Source: Fen-999 sp041480065
GTDB lineage: Bacteria; Pseudomonadota; Gammaproteobacteria; Burkholderiales; Rhodocyclaceae
Assembly (NCBI GenBank): GCA_041480065.1
Contig: JBGOZF010000007.1
Coordinates: 1-64,000, forward strand
Reading direction: 5' to 3'
DNA: 64,000 nt
Part shown: positions 1-7,658 of the stretch, piece after piece
Numbering within the stretch: the stretch's first letter is position 1
How the letters are laid out: every line of letters begins with the position of its first letter
Notes under the pieces: model-generated
Told to the model about the DNA's origin: nothing
Databases searched by the model: none
Seen by the model: the letters and a program-made list of their open reading frames with translations, nothing else
Made by a program: the position numbers and the translations under genes

Positions 1-30
1 GATGATCGAGCGCAGCGAGCTGACCAGTAG

Positions 31-60
31 CCTCCCCGCGAGGGGAGGATGGGAGGGGCG
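31..60. repeat. G-rich palindromic intergenic repeat, copy 1
   Basis: A 7-bp stem (CCTCCCC / GGGGAGG, 31-37 and 42-48) is followed directly by the G-rich tail ATGGGAGGGG. The same design, a short palindrome followed by a G-rich tail, recurs at 171-200 and 14258-14290. Intergenic palindromes of this kind are common in proteobacterial chromosomes. Whether it acts as a terminator or is only a dispersed repeat cannot be told from the sequence. Confidence 0.5.
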
Positions 61-139
61 GGCGCATTTGCCAGCTTGAGGCGCTACGAAGTCAGCGTAT
101 TTCATGATGCGGGGTGGTCCATCGGAGCCATGAGCGTTA

Positions 140-156
140 GGGCCGCAGAGCGGCCC
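140..156. other. Short perfect hairpin
   Basis: GGGCCGC and GCGGCCC flank a three-base loop (AGA). The hairpin is followed by TCAAAACAG on the plus strand, not by a T tract. It could be a weak terminator for a gene entering from the left edge. No coding region is recognised between 1 and 243. Confidence 0.35.
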
Positions 157-170
157 TCAAAACAGTCGCA

Positions 171-200
171 CCCGCCTTGAGGCGGGGGTTGGGGGGGTGG
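171..200. repeat. G-rich palindromic intergenic repeat, copy 2
   Basis: CCCGCC-TTGA-GGCGGG (171-186) is followed by a G-rich tail running to position 200. The TTG at the loop matches the loop of the copy at 14258, and the overall design matches the copy at 31-60, although the stem bases differ. Confidence 0.5.
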
Positions 201-219
201 TGGGTCATCAGGTCCAGCC

Positions 220-258
220 CTTGATATCGTCTGAGCCAAGGGCTCAGACGATATCAAG
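220..258. repeat. Perfect 18-bp inverted repeat over the pilU stop codon
   Basis: Arms CTTGATATCGTCTGAGCC (220-237) and its exact complement (241-258) are separated by three bases. The right arm contains the last four codons and the TGA stop of pilU, so the mRNA end can fold into an 18-bp hairpin that includes the stop codon. No T tract follows on the minus strand, so it is not a classical intrinsic terminator. It may protect the 3' end or be a bidirectional stop. Confidence 0.75.
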
Positions 259-1380
259 ATGCTGAATCCCCGCCGTCAGGTCGCGGTCCTTGGACTCCTT
301 GCCGTACAGCTTGATCTGCAAGCGCAGGTCGTTCACCGAGTCGGCATTGCGCAAGGCATCCTCGTAGCTGATCTCGCCGCCCTCGTAGAGCTCGAATAGC
401 GACTGATCGAAGGTCTGCATGCCCAGTTCGCGCGACTTCTTCATGATTTCCTTGATCTCGCCGACCTCGCCCTTGAAGATGAGGTCAGAGATCAGCGGCG
501 AATTGAGCATGATTTCCTGTGCCGGGACGCGGCCCTTGCCGTCGCGCTTGGGAATCAGCCGCTGCGAGACGAAGGCGCGGACATTGAGCGACAGGTCCAT
601 CAGGAGTTGCGGCCGCTTCTCCTCGGGGAAGAAGTTCACGATGCGGTCGAGCGCCTGGTTGGTCGAGTTCGCGTGCAGCGTGCCCAGGCATAGGTGGCCG
701 GTTTCGGCGAAGGCGATGGCATGCTCCATGGTTTCGCGGGTGCGGATTTCGCCGATCAGGATCACGTCCGGCGCCTGGCGCAAGGTGTTCTTCAACGCCG
801 TTTCCCAGTCCTCGGTATCGACGCCCACTTCGCGCTGGGTGACGATGCAGTTCTTGTGTTCATGCACGAACTCGACCGGATCCTCGATGGTGATGATGTG
901 GCCGTAGCTGTTCTCGTTGCGATAGCCGACCATCGCCGCCAGCGACGTGGTCTTGCCGCAGCCGGTACCGCCGACGAACAGCACCAGGCCCCGCTTGGTC
1001 ATGGCGACGTCCTTGAGGACCGGCGACAGGTGGAGTTCCTCGAAACTCGGGATCTTGGCGTTGATGGTACGCAGGACCAGACCGGTGCGGCCCTGTTCGA
1101 CGAAGGCGTTGGCACGGAAGCGGCCGATTCCCGACGGCGCGATGGCGAAGTTGCACTCCTTGGTGGCCTCGAACTCCGCGGCCTGCTTGTCGTTCATGAT
1201 CGAGCGGGCCAGTTCCATCGTGTGCTGGGCGGTCAGCACCTGCGTCGTGGCGGGCGTCACCCGGCCGTCGATCTTGATGGCGGGCGGGAAGCCGGCGGTG
1301 ATGAACAAGTCGGAGCCCTTCTTCTGGACCATCATGGCCAGAAGCTGATGCATGAACTTCAGTCCTTCGTCTCTTTCCAT
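244..1380 (-). CDS. pilU: Type IV pilus retraction ATPase PilU
   Basis: This is a 378-residue hexameric secretion ATPase of the PilT/PilU family. It works at the cytoplasmic base of the type IV pilus, where it assists pilus retraction and twitching. A variant Walker A motif GGTGCGKT lies at residues 137-144, with cysteine where PilT has serine. Walker B is DVILIGE (205-211), and the histidine-box stretch ETGHLCLGTLHAN follows near 226. Length and the extended C-terminal tail fit PilU rather than PilT. It lies 8 bp downstream of pilT on the same strand and is almost certainly co-transcribed with it. The stop codon sits inside a perfect 18-bp inverted repeat. Identification is secure; the PilU/PilT distinction rests on order and on the C-terminal extension. 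Confidence 0.95.
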   Translation of the reverse strand: MERDEGLKFMHQLLAMMVQKKGSDLFITAGFPPAIKIDGRVTPATTQVLTAQHTMELARSIMNDKQAAEFEATKECNFAIAPSGIGRFRANAFVEQGRTGLVLRTINAKIPSFEELHLSPVLKDVAMTKRGLVLFVGGTGCGKTTSLAAMVGYRNENSYGHIITIEDPVEFVHEHKNCIVTQREVGVDTEDWETALKNTLRQAPDVILIGEIRTRETMEHAIAFAETGHLCLGTLHANSTNQALDRIVNFFPEEKRPQLLMDLSLNVRAFVSQRLIPKRDGKGRVPAQEIMLNSPLISDLIFKGEVGEIKEIMKKSRELGMQTFDQSLFELYEGGEISYEDALRNADSVNDLRLQIKLYGKESKDRDLTAGIQHLDIV

Positions 1381-1388
1381 GACTTACC

Positions 1389-2432
1389 TCATCCCGGGAA
1401 AATGTCCTTGTTGGCCGCCCTGATCCGCGCCTCGGCCACCGAAACGATATTCCGGCGCACCAGATCCTGCAGGTTCTGGTCGAGCGTCTGCATGCCGACG
1501 CTTTGGCCGGTTTGAATGGCGGAATACATCTGGGCAACCTTGTTCTCGCGGATCAGGTTGCGAATGGCCGGGGTGCCGATCATGATTTCATGGGCGGCGA
1601 TACGGCCGGTGCCGTCCTTGGTCTTGAGCAGCGTTTGCGAGATTACCGCCCGCAGCGACTCGGAGAGCATGGAACGCACCATCTCCTTTTCCGCCGCCGG
1701 AAAGACGTCGACGATCCGGTCCACCGTCTTGGCGGCCGACGAGGTATGCAGGGTGGCGAAGACCAAGTGACCGGTTTCGGCGGCGGTCATGGCCAGGCGG
1801 ATGGTTTCGAGGTCGCGCATTTCGCCGACCAGGATCACGTCCGGGTCTTCGCGCAGAGCCGAGCGCAGGGCGTTGGAGAACGAGAGCGTGTGCGGTCCGA
1901 CCTCGCGCTGATTGATCAGGCACTTCTTCGCCTCGTGCACGAATTCGATCGGGTCCTCGACGGAGAGGATGTGGGCGTACTCGGTCTCGTTGACCTCGTC
2001 CATCATGGCCGCCAGCGTGGTGGATTTGCCGGAGCCCGTGGGCCCCGTCACCAGGACCAGGCCGCGCGGCTGGTGGGAGATGTCCTTGAAGATCTTCGGC
2101 GCGTTAAGCTGCTCGAGCGTCAGTACCTTGGTCGGAATGGTACGGAAGACCGCGGCGGCGCCGCGGATCTGGACGAAGGCATTGACGCGGAAACGGGCCA
2201 GGTTGGGCACGGCGAACGAGAAGTCGCACTCCAGCGTTTCCTCGTAGTGTTTGCGCTGGCTGTCGCTCATGATGTCGTACACCATCGCGTGCACATCCTT
2301 GTGCTCCATGGGCGGCAAATTGACACGGCGTACGTCGCCGTGCACACGGATCATGGGCGGCAGGCCGGAGGATAAATGAAGGTCGGAAGCCTTGTTCTTG
2401 ACTGCAAACGCGAGAAGTTCGGTAATGTCCAT
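1389..2432 (-). CDS. pilT: Type IV pilus retraction ATPase PilT
   Basis: This 347-residue ATPase powers depolymerisation of type IV pili, and so drives twitching motility and DNA uptake. Walker A is GPTGSGKST (residues 130-138), Walker B is DVILVGEMRD (198-207), and the His box ETGHLVFATLHTSS follows near 219. The start chosen is the ATG at 2432 giving MDITELLAF, the usual PilT N-terminus. An upstream in-frame codon would add 29 residues that do not look like the family and would cross the divergent yggS promoter. There is no strong Shine-Dalgarno at this ATG. The gene is followed by pilU and is divergent from yggS, an arrangement often seen in Proteobacteria. Confidence 0.96.
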   Translation of the reverse strand: MDITELLAFAVKNKASDLHLSSGLPPMIRVHGDVRRVNLPPMEHKDVHAMVYDIMSDSQRKHYEETLECDFSFAVPNLARFRVNAFVQIRGAAAVFRTIPTKVLTLEQLNAPKIFKDISHQPRGLVLVTGPTGSGKSTTLAAMMDEVNETEYAHILSVEDPIEFVHEAKKCLINQREVGPHTLSFSNALRSALREDPDVILVGEMRDLETIRLAMTAAETGHLVFATLHTSSAAKTVDRIVDVFPAAEKEMVRSMLSESLRAVISQTLLKTKDGTGRIAAHEIMIGTPAIRNLIRENKVAQMYSAIQTGQSVGMQTLDQNLQDLVRRNIVSVAEARIRAANKDIFPG

Positions 2433-2492
2433 GAGCGGGAGGTTCCGTGGGAGGCGATGGTCGGCTTCGGTATACTGGGCCCAAACCCATAT

Positions 2493-3197
2493 ATGACAAC
2501 AATCCCCGCAAACTTGCAAGCCGTCAAGGCACGCATCGAAGCGGCCTGCGCCGCGGCCGGGCGCGATTGCGCCGAAGTTGCGCTACTGGCCGTGTCCAAG
2601 ACCTGGCCCGCGGAACTCGTTCGCGAGGCTTCGGCTTGCGGCCAGCGGGCGTTCGGCGAAAGCTACGTTCAGGAAGGGGCGGTCAAGATCCAGGCCCTGG
2701 CAGGGCTGAACCTGGAGTGGCATTTCATCGGGCCCTTGCAGAGTAACAAGACACGGGCCGTGGCCGAGAACTTTTCCTGGGTGCATGGCATCGACCGCCT
2801 GAAGATCGCTAAGCGCCTCTCGGACCAGCGACCGGCCGGCTTGTCGCCGTTGCAAGTGTGTGTGCAGGTCAATGTCAGCGGCGAAGCGAGCAAGAGCGGC
2901 GTGGCTCCCGAGGAGGCGCCGGAACTGTGCCGGGCCGTCGTAAGCCTGCCCAATCTGCGTCTGCGCGGTCTGATGGCGATTCCCGAGCCGACGTCGGACC
3001 AGGCCCTCGCCCGGTCCCGATTCGGTGCCCTGCGAGAGTTGCGCAAGCGCCTCAACGCCGCCGGATTCAGCCTCGACACTCTTTCCATGGGGATGTCGGA
3101 TGACCTGGAGGCGGCGATAATGGAGGGCGCGACCATCGTTCGGATCGGCACCGCGCTATTTGGAGAAAGGCAGATTACCTTGAGGTCTTCGCAATGA
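2493..3197 (+). CDS. yggS: YggS/PROSC family PLP homeostasis protein
   Basis: This cytoplasmic 234-residue single-domain TIM-barrel protein binds pyridoxal 5'-phosphate and buffers its level. No enzymatic reaction is established for the family. The PLP lysine is Lys36 in LLAVSKTWP, and SMGMSDDLEAAI and the closing GTALFGER are the C-terminal phosphate-binding hallmarks. The ATG at 2493 gives the usual N-terminus; the longer frame starting at 2376 would overlap pilT. A TATACT box at 2471-2476 would place the transcription start about 10 bases before the ATG, giving a very short leader without a Shine-Dalgarno. The stop overlaps the proC start by 4 bp, giving the common yggS-proC-yggT order. 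Confidence 0.93.
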   Translation: MTTIPANLQAVKARIEAACAAAGRDCAEVALLAVSKTWPAELVREASACGQRAFGESYVQEGAVKIQALAGLNLEWHFIGPLQSNKTRAVAENFSWVHGIDRLKIAKRLSDQRPAGLSPLQVCVQVNVSGEASKSGVAPEEAPELCRAVVSLPNLRLRGLMAIPEPTSDQALARSRFGALRELRKRLNAAGFSLDTLSMGMSDDLEAAIMEGATIVRIGTALFGERQITLRSSQ

Positions 3198-4018
3198 AAA
3201 TCACATTCATCGGTGGCGGCAACATGGCTGTCGCGCTCATCGGCGGTTTGAAAAAGCGCGGGTTTTCGGCCGCCGGCATTCAGGTGGTCGAGCCGATCGC
3301 GGAGTCGCGCGAACGGCTGACCAACAGCTTCGGCGTCCGCTGTGCATCGGCCGTGGATGCCGCAGCCCTCAACTGCGAGGTGCTGGTGCTGGCGGTGAAG
3401 CCGCAGCACATGCGCGACGCCTTGGCGCCCTTTCGTGAGCAGTTCGCCGGCAAGCTGCAAGGGCAACTGGTGGTCAGCATTGCGGCCGGATTGAGGCTGG
3501 CCGATATCAGCCGCTGGCTGGGTGGGCACCGACGACTGGTACGGACGATGCCCAATACGCCGGCTTTGATCGGCGCCGGCATCACCGGGCTGTACGCCGA
3601 TCCCAGCGTCGACCACGAAGGCCGCGAAACGGCGGAGAAGATCCTTGCCGCCGTCGGCCGCACCGTCTGGATCGACAACGAAGTGCAGATGGATGCCGTC
3701 ACGGCGATATCCGGCAGCGGCCCGGCCTACGTGTTCTTTTTCATCGAGGCCATCGACCAGGCGGCGCGTAAGCTCGGCTTCTCCGCCGACGCGGCGCGCC
3801 TGCTGGCGGTCGAAACCTTTCTCGGCGCGGCGCGGCTTGCCGAGAGCAGCAGCGATCCGGTCGCCTTGCTGCGCGAGCGGGTGACCTCCAAGGGGGGCAC
3901 CACCGAAGCAGCGCTGAAGTCGTTCGATTCGGACCGTCTGCGCGAAGCCATCGAGCGCGGCGTGCGCGCAGCCGCCGATCGTGGCCGCGAACTCGGCGAC
4001 ATTCTGGGCAAGGACTGA
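3194..4018 (+). CDS. proC: Pyrroline-5-carboxylate reductase
   Basis: ProC reduces 1-pyrroline-5-carboxylate to L-proline with NAD(P)H, the last step of proline synthesis, in the cytoplasm. The 274-residue protein begins with the Rossmann motif FIGGGNMA (residues 5-12). It has MPNTPALIGAG in the middle domain, and the family signature AISGSGPAYVFFFIEA followed by TSKGGTTEAAL in the C-terminal helical dimerisation domain. The ATG overlaps the yggS stop in ATGA, indicating translational coupling. yggT starts one base after its stop. Length and motifs are typical and nothing is missing. Confidence 0.96.
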   Translation: MKITFIGGGNMAVALIGGLKKRGFSAAGIQVVEPIAESRERLTNSFGVRCASAVDAAALNCEVLVLAVKPQHMRDALAPFREQFAGKLQGQLVVSIAAGLRLADISRWLGGHRRLVRTMPNTPALIGAGITGLYADPSVDHEGRETAEKILAAVGRTVWIDNEVQMDAVTAISGSGPAYVFFFIEAIDQAARKLGFSADAARLLAVETFLGAARLAESSSDPVALLRERVTSKGGTTEAALKSFDSDRLREAIERGVRAAADRGRELGDILGKD

Positions 4019-4019
4019 C

Positions 4020-4595
4020 ATGTTCGCACAACTGGTCAACCTTATCCTCGGATCGCTGTGCGATTTCCTCTCCTTCGCTTTTCTCGCCCGCTTCGTCATG
4101 CAATGGGCCCAGGTGTCCTTCCGCAATCCGGTCGGGCGCTTCGTCATCGCCGTCACCGACTGGGCGGTGCGGCCAGCGCGCAAGCTGGTGCCCGGCCTGT
4201 TCGGCCTCGACTTGGCGAGCTTTTTGCTCGCCTGGCTCGTGCAGGCGGTCTATATCAGCCTGGTGATCGGGATTACCGGCATCTACGGCGGCGCCACGGC
4301 GGCGGCGCTGGGCGTGGCCGTCGCAGTGGCGCTCCTCGAGACGGTAAGGCTCGGCGTCTATCTCGCGATGGGCGTGGTCATCGTGACCGCGCTGTTGTCG
4401 TGGATCAATCCCTATGCACCCCTGGCGCCGCTGTTCAATCAACTGGCGGCGCCGCTGCTGCGGCCGGCTCAGCGCATCATTCCCCCGGTCGGTGGCCTGG
4501 ACCTGTCACCGCTGGTGGTGCTGCTGATCCTGCAGGCGCTACTGATCGTGCTCGGGCATTTGCGGGCTTCGATGCTGCCATTTTACGCATCGTGA
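4020..4595 (+). CDS. yggT: YggT family membrane protein
   Basis: This 191-residue inner-membrane protein consists of two YGGT repeats (about residues 1-90 and 100-190). Each has two hydrophobic segments and a short amphipathic stretch with the pattern (N/D)P(Y/V) and RPxR, visible as VRPARKLVPG and LRPAQRIIPP. Its function is poorly defined: family members have been linked to osmotic tolerance and to cell division or chloroplast nucleoid organisation. The start is the ATG at 4020, one base after the proC stop, rather than the longer frame inside proC. Its last bases overlap the GTG start of yggU. Confidence 0.85.
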   Translation: MFAQLVNLILGSLCDFLSFAFLARFVMQWAQVSFRNPVGRFVIAVTDWAVRPARKLVPGLFGLDLASFLLAWLVQAVYISLVIGITGIYGGATAAALGVAVAVALLETVRLGVYLAMGVVIVTALLSWINPYAPLAPLFNQLAAPLLRPAQRIIPPVGGLDLSPLVVLLILQALLIVLGHLRASMLPFYAS

Positions 4596-4888
4596 CCGCG
4601 CCTTGGCTGCGCCAGGCCGGCGATGATGTGCTGTTGACCCTGCATGTCCAACCGGGTGCCAAGAAGACCGAGGTCGCTGGCCAGCACGGCGAGGCCCTGA
4701 AGATCCGCCTGGCAGCACCGCCGGTCGACGGCAAGGCCAACGACTGCCTGATCGCTTTTCTCGCCGAACGCCTGGGCATCGCCAAGTCGCGGCTGGAGCT
4801 GGTCTCCGGGACGTCCAGCCGCGCCAAGCGCGTGCGGGTCGCCGCAATCGCCATCGACGTTGTAGCGGGCAAGCTGGTCTTCGCCTGA
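4592..4888 (+). CDS. yggU: DUF167 (YggU) family protein
   Basis: This small cytoplasmic protein of 98 residues belongs to the DUF167/UPF0235 family, whose role is unknown. The conserved core VQPGAKKTEVAG, IRLAAPPVDGKAN and LVSGTSSRAKRVRV is complete. The start is a GTG at 4592 that overlaps the yggT stop in GTGA, so translation is probably coupled. No ATG in frame would keep the N-terminal WLRQAGDDVLLTLHVQPGAK stretch. It closes the yggS-proC-yggT-yggU operon. The next gene runs in the opposite direction, 12 bp away. Confidence 0.85.
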   Translation: MTAPWLRQAGDDVLLTLHVQPGAKKTEVAGQHGEALKIRLAAPPVDGKANDCLIAFLAERLGIAKSRLELVSGTSSRAKRVRVAAIAIDVVAGKLVFA

Positions 4889-4900
4889 CACGACAGCAAG

Positions 4901-6349
4901 CTATCCCGTCTCGACAGCATCCCGCTGCCCTGCCTCGGCTGTTCCCTCCAGGTGGGCGATGGCGTTGGCGTAATAGGCCAGGGCATGCATTTCGTCCGCG
5001 GCAGGGCGATAGAAGCCGTCCTCCTCGACGACCAGATGCCGCAGCGTCAGCATGCGCAATCCGACGCCGAAGGCGTAGTCCTGATCCTGGCGCGGAATGT
5101 AGAGGTGGGCGCCCCGTGCTTCCAGCGCGGTCATGCGGGCAAGCGCGGCGGCTTTGAGCTCCAGTTCGGTCCACCGGCGTTGCGGCTCGCCGACCATGAT
5201 GCCGGCCACCAGCGAAACCGGCAGCACAGGAATCACGCGTCCGATCTCGATCATCAGCTTCTTCGCGATCAGCGCTACCTCGGCATGGCGCGATTCGTCG
5301 TCCATGGTTGCCAGGTGAAGGTTTCGCTGACCGACATACTCGCGCATCGACAACGGCTGGCCGAAATTGACGCAGGCGTAACCGAAGCGATGCCAGCGGC
5401 CGCTGAGCATCAGGCCCAGGTGTTCGAGACCGAAGCGGGCCGCGACAGTCAGGCTATGCGCGCTGCCGGGTCGGGCGCGGCGGTCGTCGAGTTTCAGCAA
5501 CTGGCTGCGGTCTTCCAGGACGCGGTAATAGTTGAGGCCGACGGGAATGAACACCAGGTCGCGTTCGGCATTCTCGTCGAAGCCTTTGAGCATGTAGTCG
5601 AGCAGGCCGAAGCGCGGCGCCCGCAGGCGGCCGTCTATAGTCAGACCGCCTTCCGGAAACACGGCCTGGGTGACGCCGGCCTCCGATGCCATCTGCACGT
5701 AGCGGGCGAGCACCGTGCGGTAGAGGGCGTCGCCGGAGTTCCGGCGCACGAAATAGGCGCCCATGGCACGCACCAGTTGCTGCAGCGGCCAGATGCGCAC
5801 CCACTCGCCGACTGCGTATGAGAGCGCGGTGCGCTCGGCGGCCAGGAACGCCACCAGGACATAGTCCATGTTGCTGCGGTGGTTGATGACGAAGACGATG
5901 GTGGACTTGGGGTCTACCCGAGCCAGGGCCGCTTCGTCGACATAGCCGATGCGAACCCGGTAGAGCGTGCGGGCGATGGCGCGCGCCAGCGCGTAGCCGA
6001 CGCGAAAGTACAGATAAGCGTTGAAAGCCGGCACGATTTCGCGCGCGTAGCGATCGACCCGTCGCCGCGTCTCGGCGAGGCTCTCGCCGCTTTCGCGGGC
6101 GTGCCGCGCGGCGGCGGCCTGCACCCTGCCGTCGTGGAACAGCCGGTCGATCAACACCTGGCGCCGCGTCAGCTTGAACAAGGGCAGTTCCACCTGCAAC
6201 CGCTGACCGATCTGGCCCAGCACGACATTGATGCGCCGGCGCAGGAACCAGCGTACTCCGGGAACGAACAAATGTGCGAGCAGAGCCCAGGTGGATAGCA
6301 CCACCATTGTCGCGAGCACCCACAACGGCAAGGCAACCGGCTCGTTCAT
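4901..6349 (-). CDS. PlsB-like glycerol-phosphate acyltransferase
   Basis: This 482-residue membrane-associated acyltransferase of the PlsC/PlsB superfamily probably transfers an acyl chain to glycerol 3-phosphate or a lyso-phospholipid. A hydrophobic anchor spans residues 8-30. The catalytic HX4D motif is NHRSNMDY (His157, Asp162) and the substrate-binding motif FPEGGLTIDG lies at 231-240. This matches the PlsB type of PEGG motif more than the FPEGTRS of PlsC. The protein is shorter than E. coli PlsB (about 800 residues). The ATG at 6349 has a strong GGAGGAGA site 6-13 bases upstream; longer frames lack one. It is divergent from the exported amidohydrolase gene, with 58 bp between starts. 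Exact substrate is not determinable here. Confidence 0.8.
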   Translation of the reverse strand: MNEPVALPLWVLATMVVLSTWALLAHLFVPGVRWFLRRRINVVLGQIGQRLQVELPLFKLTRRQVLIDRLFHDGRVQAAAARHARESGESLAETRRRVDRYAREIVPAFNAYLYFRVGYALARAIARTLYRVRIGYVDEAALARVDPKSTIVFVINHRSNMDYVLVAFLAAERTALSYAVGEWVRIWPLQQLVRAMGAYFVRRNSGDALYRTVLARYVQMASEAGVTQAVFPEGGLTIDGRLRAPRFGLLDYMLKGFDENAERDLVFIPVGLNYYRVLEDRSQLLKLDDRRARPGSAHSLTVAARFGLEHLGLMLSGRWHRFGYACVNFGQPLSMREYVGQRNLHLATMDDESRHAEVALIAKKLMIEIGRVIPVLPVSLVAGIMVGEPQRRWTELELKAAALARMTALEARGAHLYIPRQDQDYAFGVGLRMLTLRHLVVEEDGFYRPAADEMHALAYYANAIAHLEGTAEAGQRDAVETG

Positions 6350-6407
6350 GGAACCGTCTCCTCCAGGTCCCGGCCGAAGTCGGCCGTTTTTCTGCCATGA
6401 TACAGCC

Positions 6408-7658
6408 ATGACCTTATCGCATCGCCAGTCGCTGGCCGCCGCCGGCGCGGGCATCGCCGGCCTGGTGGCTTGGCGGGCCTGGCCGGAGCAGGGCATTTTC
6501 AATCCCTGCCTCGGGCCCTTGCCGCCGGAACTGGCCAGTCATCCGCTGGTGGCGTCAGCGTGGTCAGGCCTGGACCCGACGCGGGTGTGGGATGCCCACG
6601 CGCATCTGCTCGGCATCGGCGACGGTAGACAGCCGCAGGGTGCCGGCTTCACGAAGGTGCGCAGCGGCTTGATCGGGCTGCTGGCCCGCGTGCAACGGCG
6701 CTTCTTTCTCAATGCGGCCGGTTGCGAGCACGGCCCGGTGGACGCGAACTATGTGGCGCGATTGCTGGCGCTGGCGGCGGCGATGCCGCCCGGCCACAAG
6801 CTGCTGCTGCTGGCGCTGGATGGCCGCTACGATGGCGAAGGCCGGCGCGACGAAGAACATACTCACGCCTGGACCAGCAACGAATACTGCCAGGCGGTGG
6901 CCGCCGGCAACCCGGATCGCCTCGAGTGGGCCGCGTCCGTCCATCCCTACCGGCCGGACGCGATCGCGGCCATCGAAAAGGCCAGGGCCGGCGGCGCGCG
7001 CGCCCTGAAGTGGATTCCTTCGGCCCAGGGCATCGACCCGGCGTCGCAGCGCTGCGATGAGGTTTATCGCCAGCTGGCGCGCCTGGACCTGCCGTTGATC
7101 GTGCACGCCGGCGAGGAGCGGGCGGCTCCCGGCGACGACGAACTGGGCAATCCCCTGCGCCTGCGCCGGGCTCTGGAGCAGGGCGTGCGGGTGGTTGTCG
7201 CGCACTGCGCGTCGATGGGCAGATGCCGCGATCTCGACGCTGGCGGACACGGTTCGTCCATCGACTGTTTCAGTCTCTTCGAGCGCATGATGGCTGAAGC
7301 CGCACACGTCGGCCGGCTGTTCGGCGACATTTCGGCGCTGACCCAACGCGCCCGGGCCGGCCGGCCCTTGCGGCGCGTCCTCGAGCGCGGTGCCGACGGC
7401 GGCGCCTGGGTCGGCCGTCTTCTCAACGGCAGCGACTATCCGATACCGGCGCTGATGCCGCTCTATTCGCTCGGGCGTCTGGCAAGGGACGGATTGCTCG
7501 ACGCGGCGGCGATCGCGCCGCTGACGGCCATCCGCCGCCACAACTCATTGCTGTTCGACTTCGCTCTCAAGCGCCACCTGCGCCTGAACGGGCGCGGGCT
7601 GGCATCTTCGGTGTTCGAGACGCGCGACTTCTTCGAGTCAGGCCTTGCGGTGAAATAG
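6408..7658 (+). CDS. Exported amidohydrolase-family metal-dependent hydrolase
   Basis: This 416-residue protein of the amidohydrolase-2 (TIM-barrel) superfamily hydrolyses or decarboxylates an unknown substrate. The first metal motif DAHAHLLG (His64, His66), the strand-5 HAGEE, the VVAHCASMG motif and the closing NGSDYPIP aspartate are all present, so the active site looks intact. Residues 1-22 form a hydrophobic N-terminal segment after HRQ that could be a signal anchor. A cysteine at residue 34 is not in a clear lipobox. The ATG at 6408 is used because the longer frame enters the divergent acyltransferase gene. Its end overlaps the convergent RND pump gene by 21 bp. No pathway context reveals the substrate. 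Confidence 0.75.
   Translation: MTLSHRQSLAAAGAGIAGLVAWRAWPEQGIFNPCLGPLPPELASHPLVASAWSGLDPTRVWDAHAHLLGIGDGRQPQGAGFTKVRSGLIGLLARVQRRFFLNAAGCEHGPVDANYVARLLALAAAMPPGHKLLLLALDGRYDGEGRRDEEHTHAWTSNEYCQAVAAGNPDRLEWAASVHPYRPDAIAAIEKARAGGARALKWIPSAQGIDPASQRCDEVYRQLARLDLPLIVHAGEERAAPGDDELGNPLRLRRALEQGVRVVVAHCASMGRCRDLDAGGHGSSIDCFSLFERMMAEAAHVGRLFGDISALTQRARAGRPLRRVLERGADGGAWVGRLLNGSDYPIPALMPLYSLGRLARDGLLDAAAIAPLTAIRRHNSLLFDFALKRHLRLNGRGLASSVFETRDFFESGLAVK

Noticed and set aside
2669..4183. 504-codon minus-strand frame
   Set aside because: Antisense to yggS-proC, which have clear motifs; no family resemblance in the translation.
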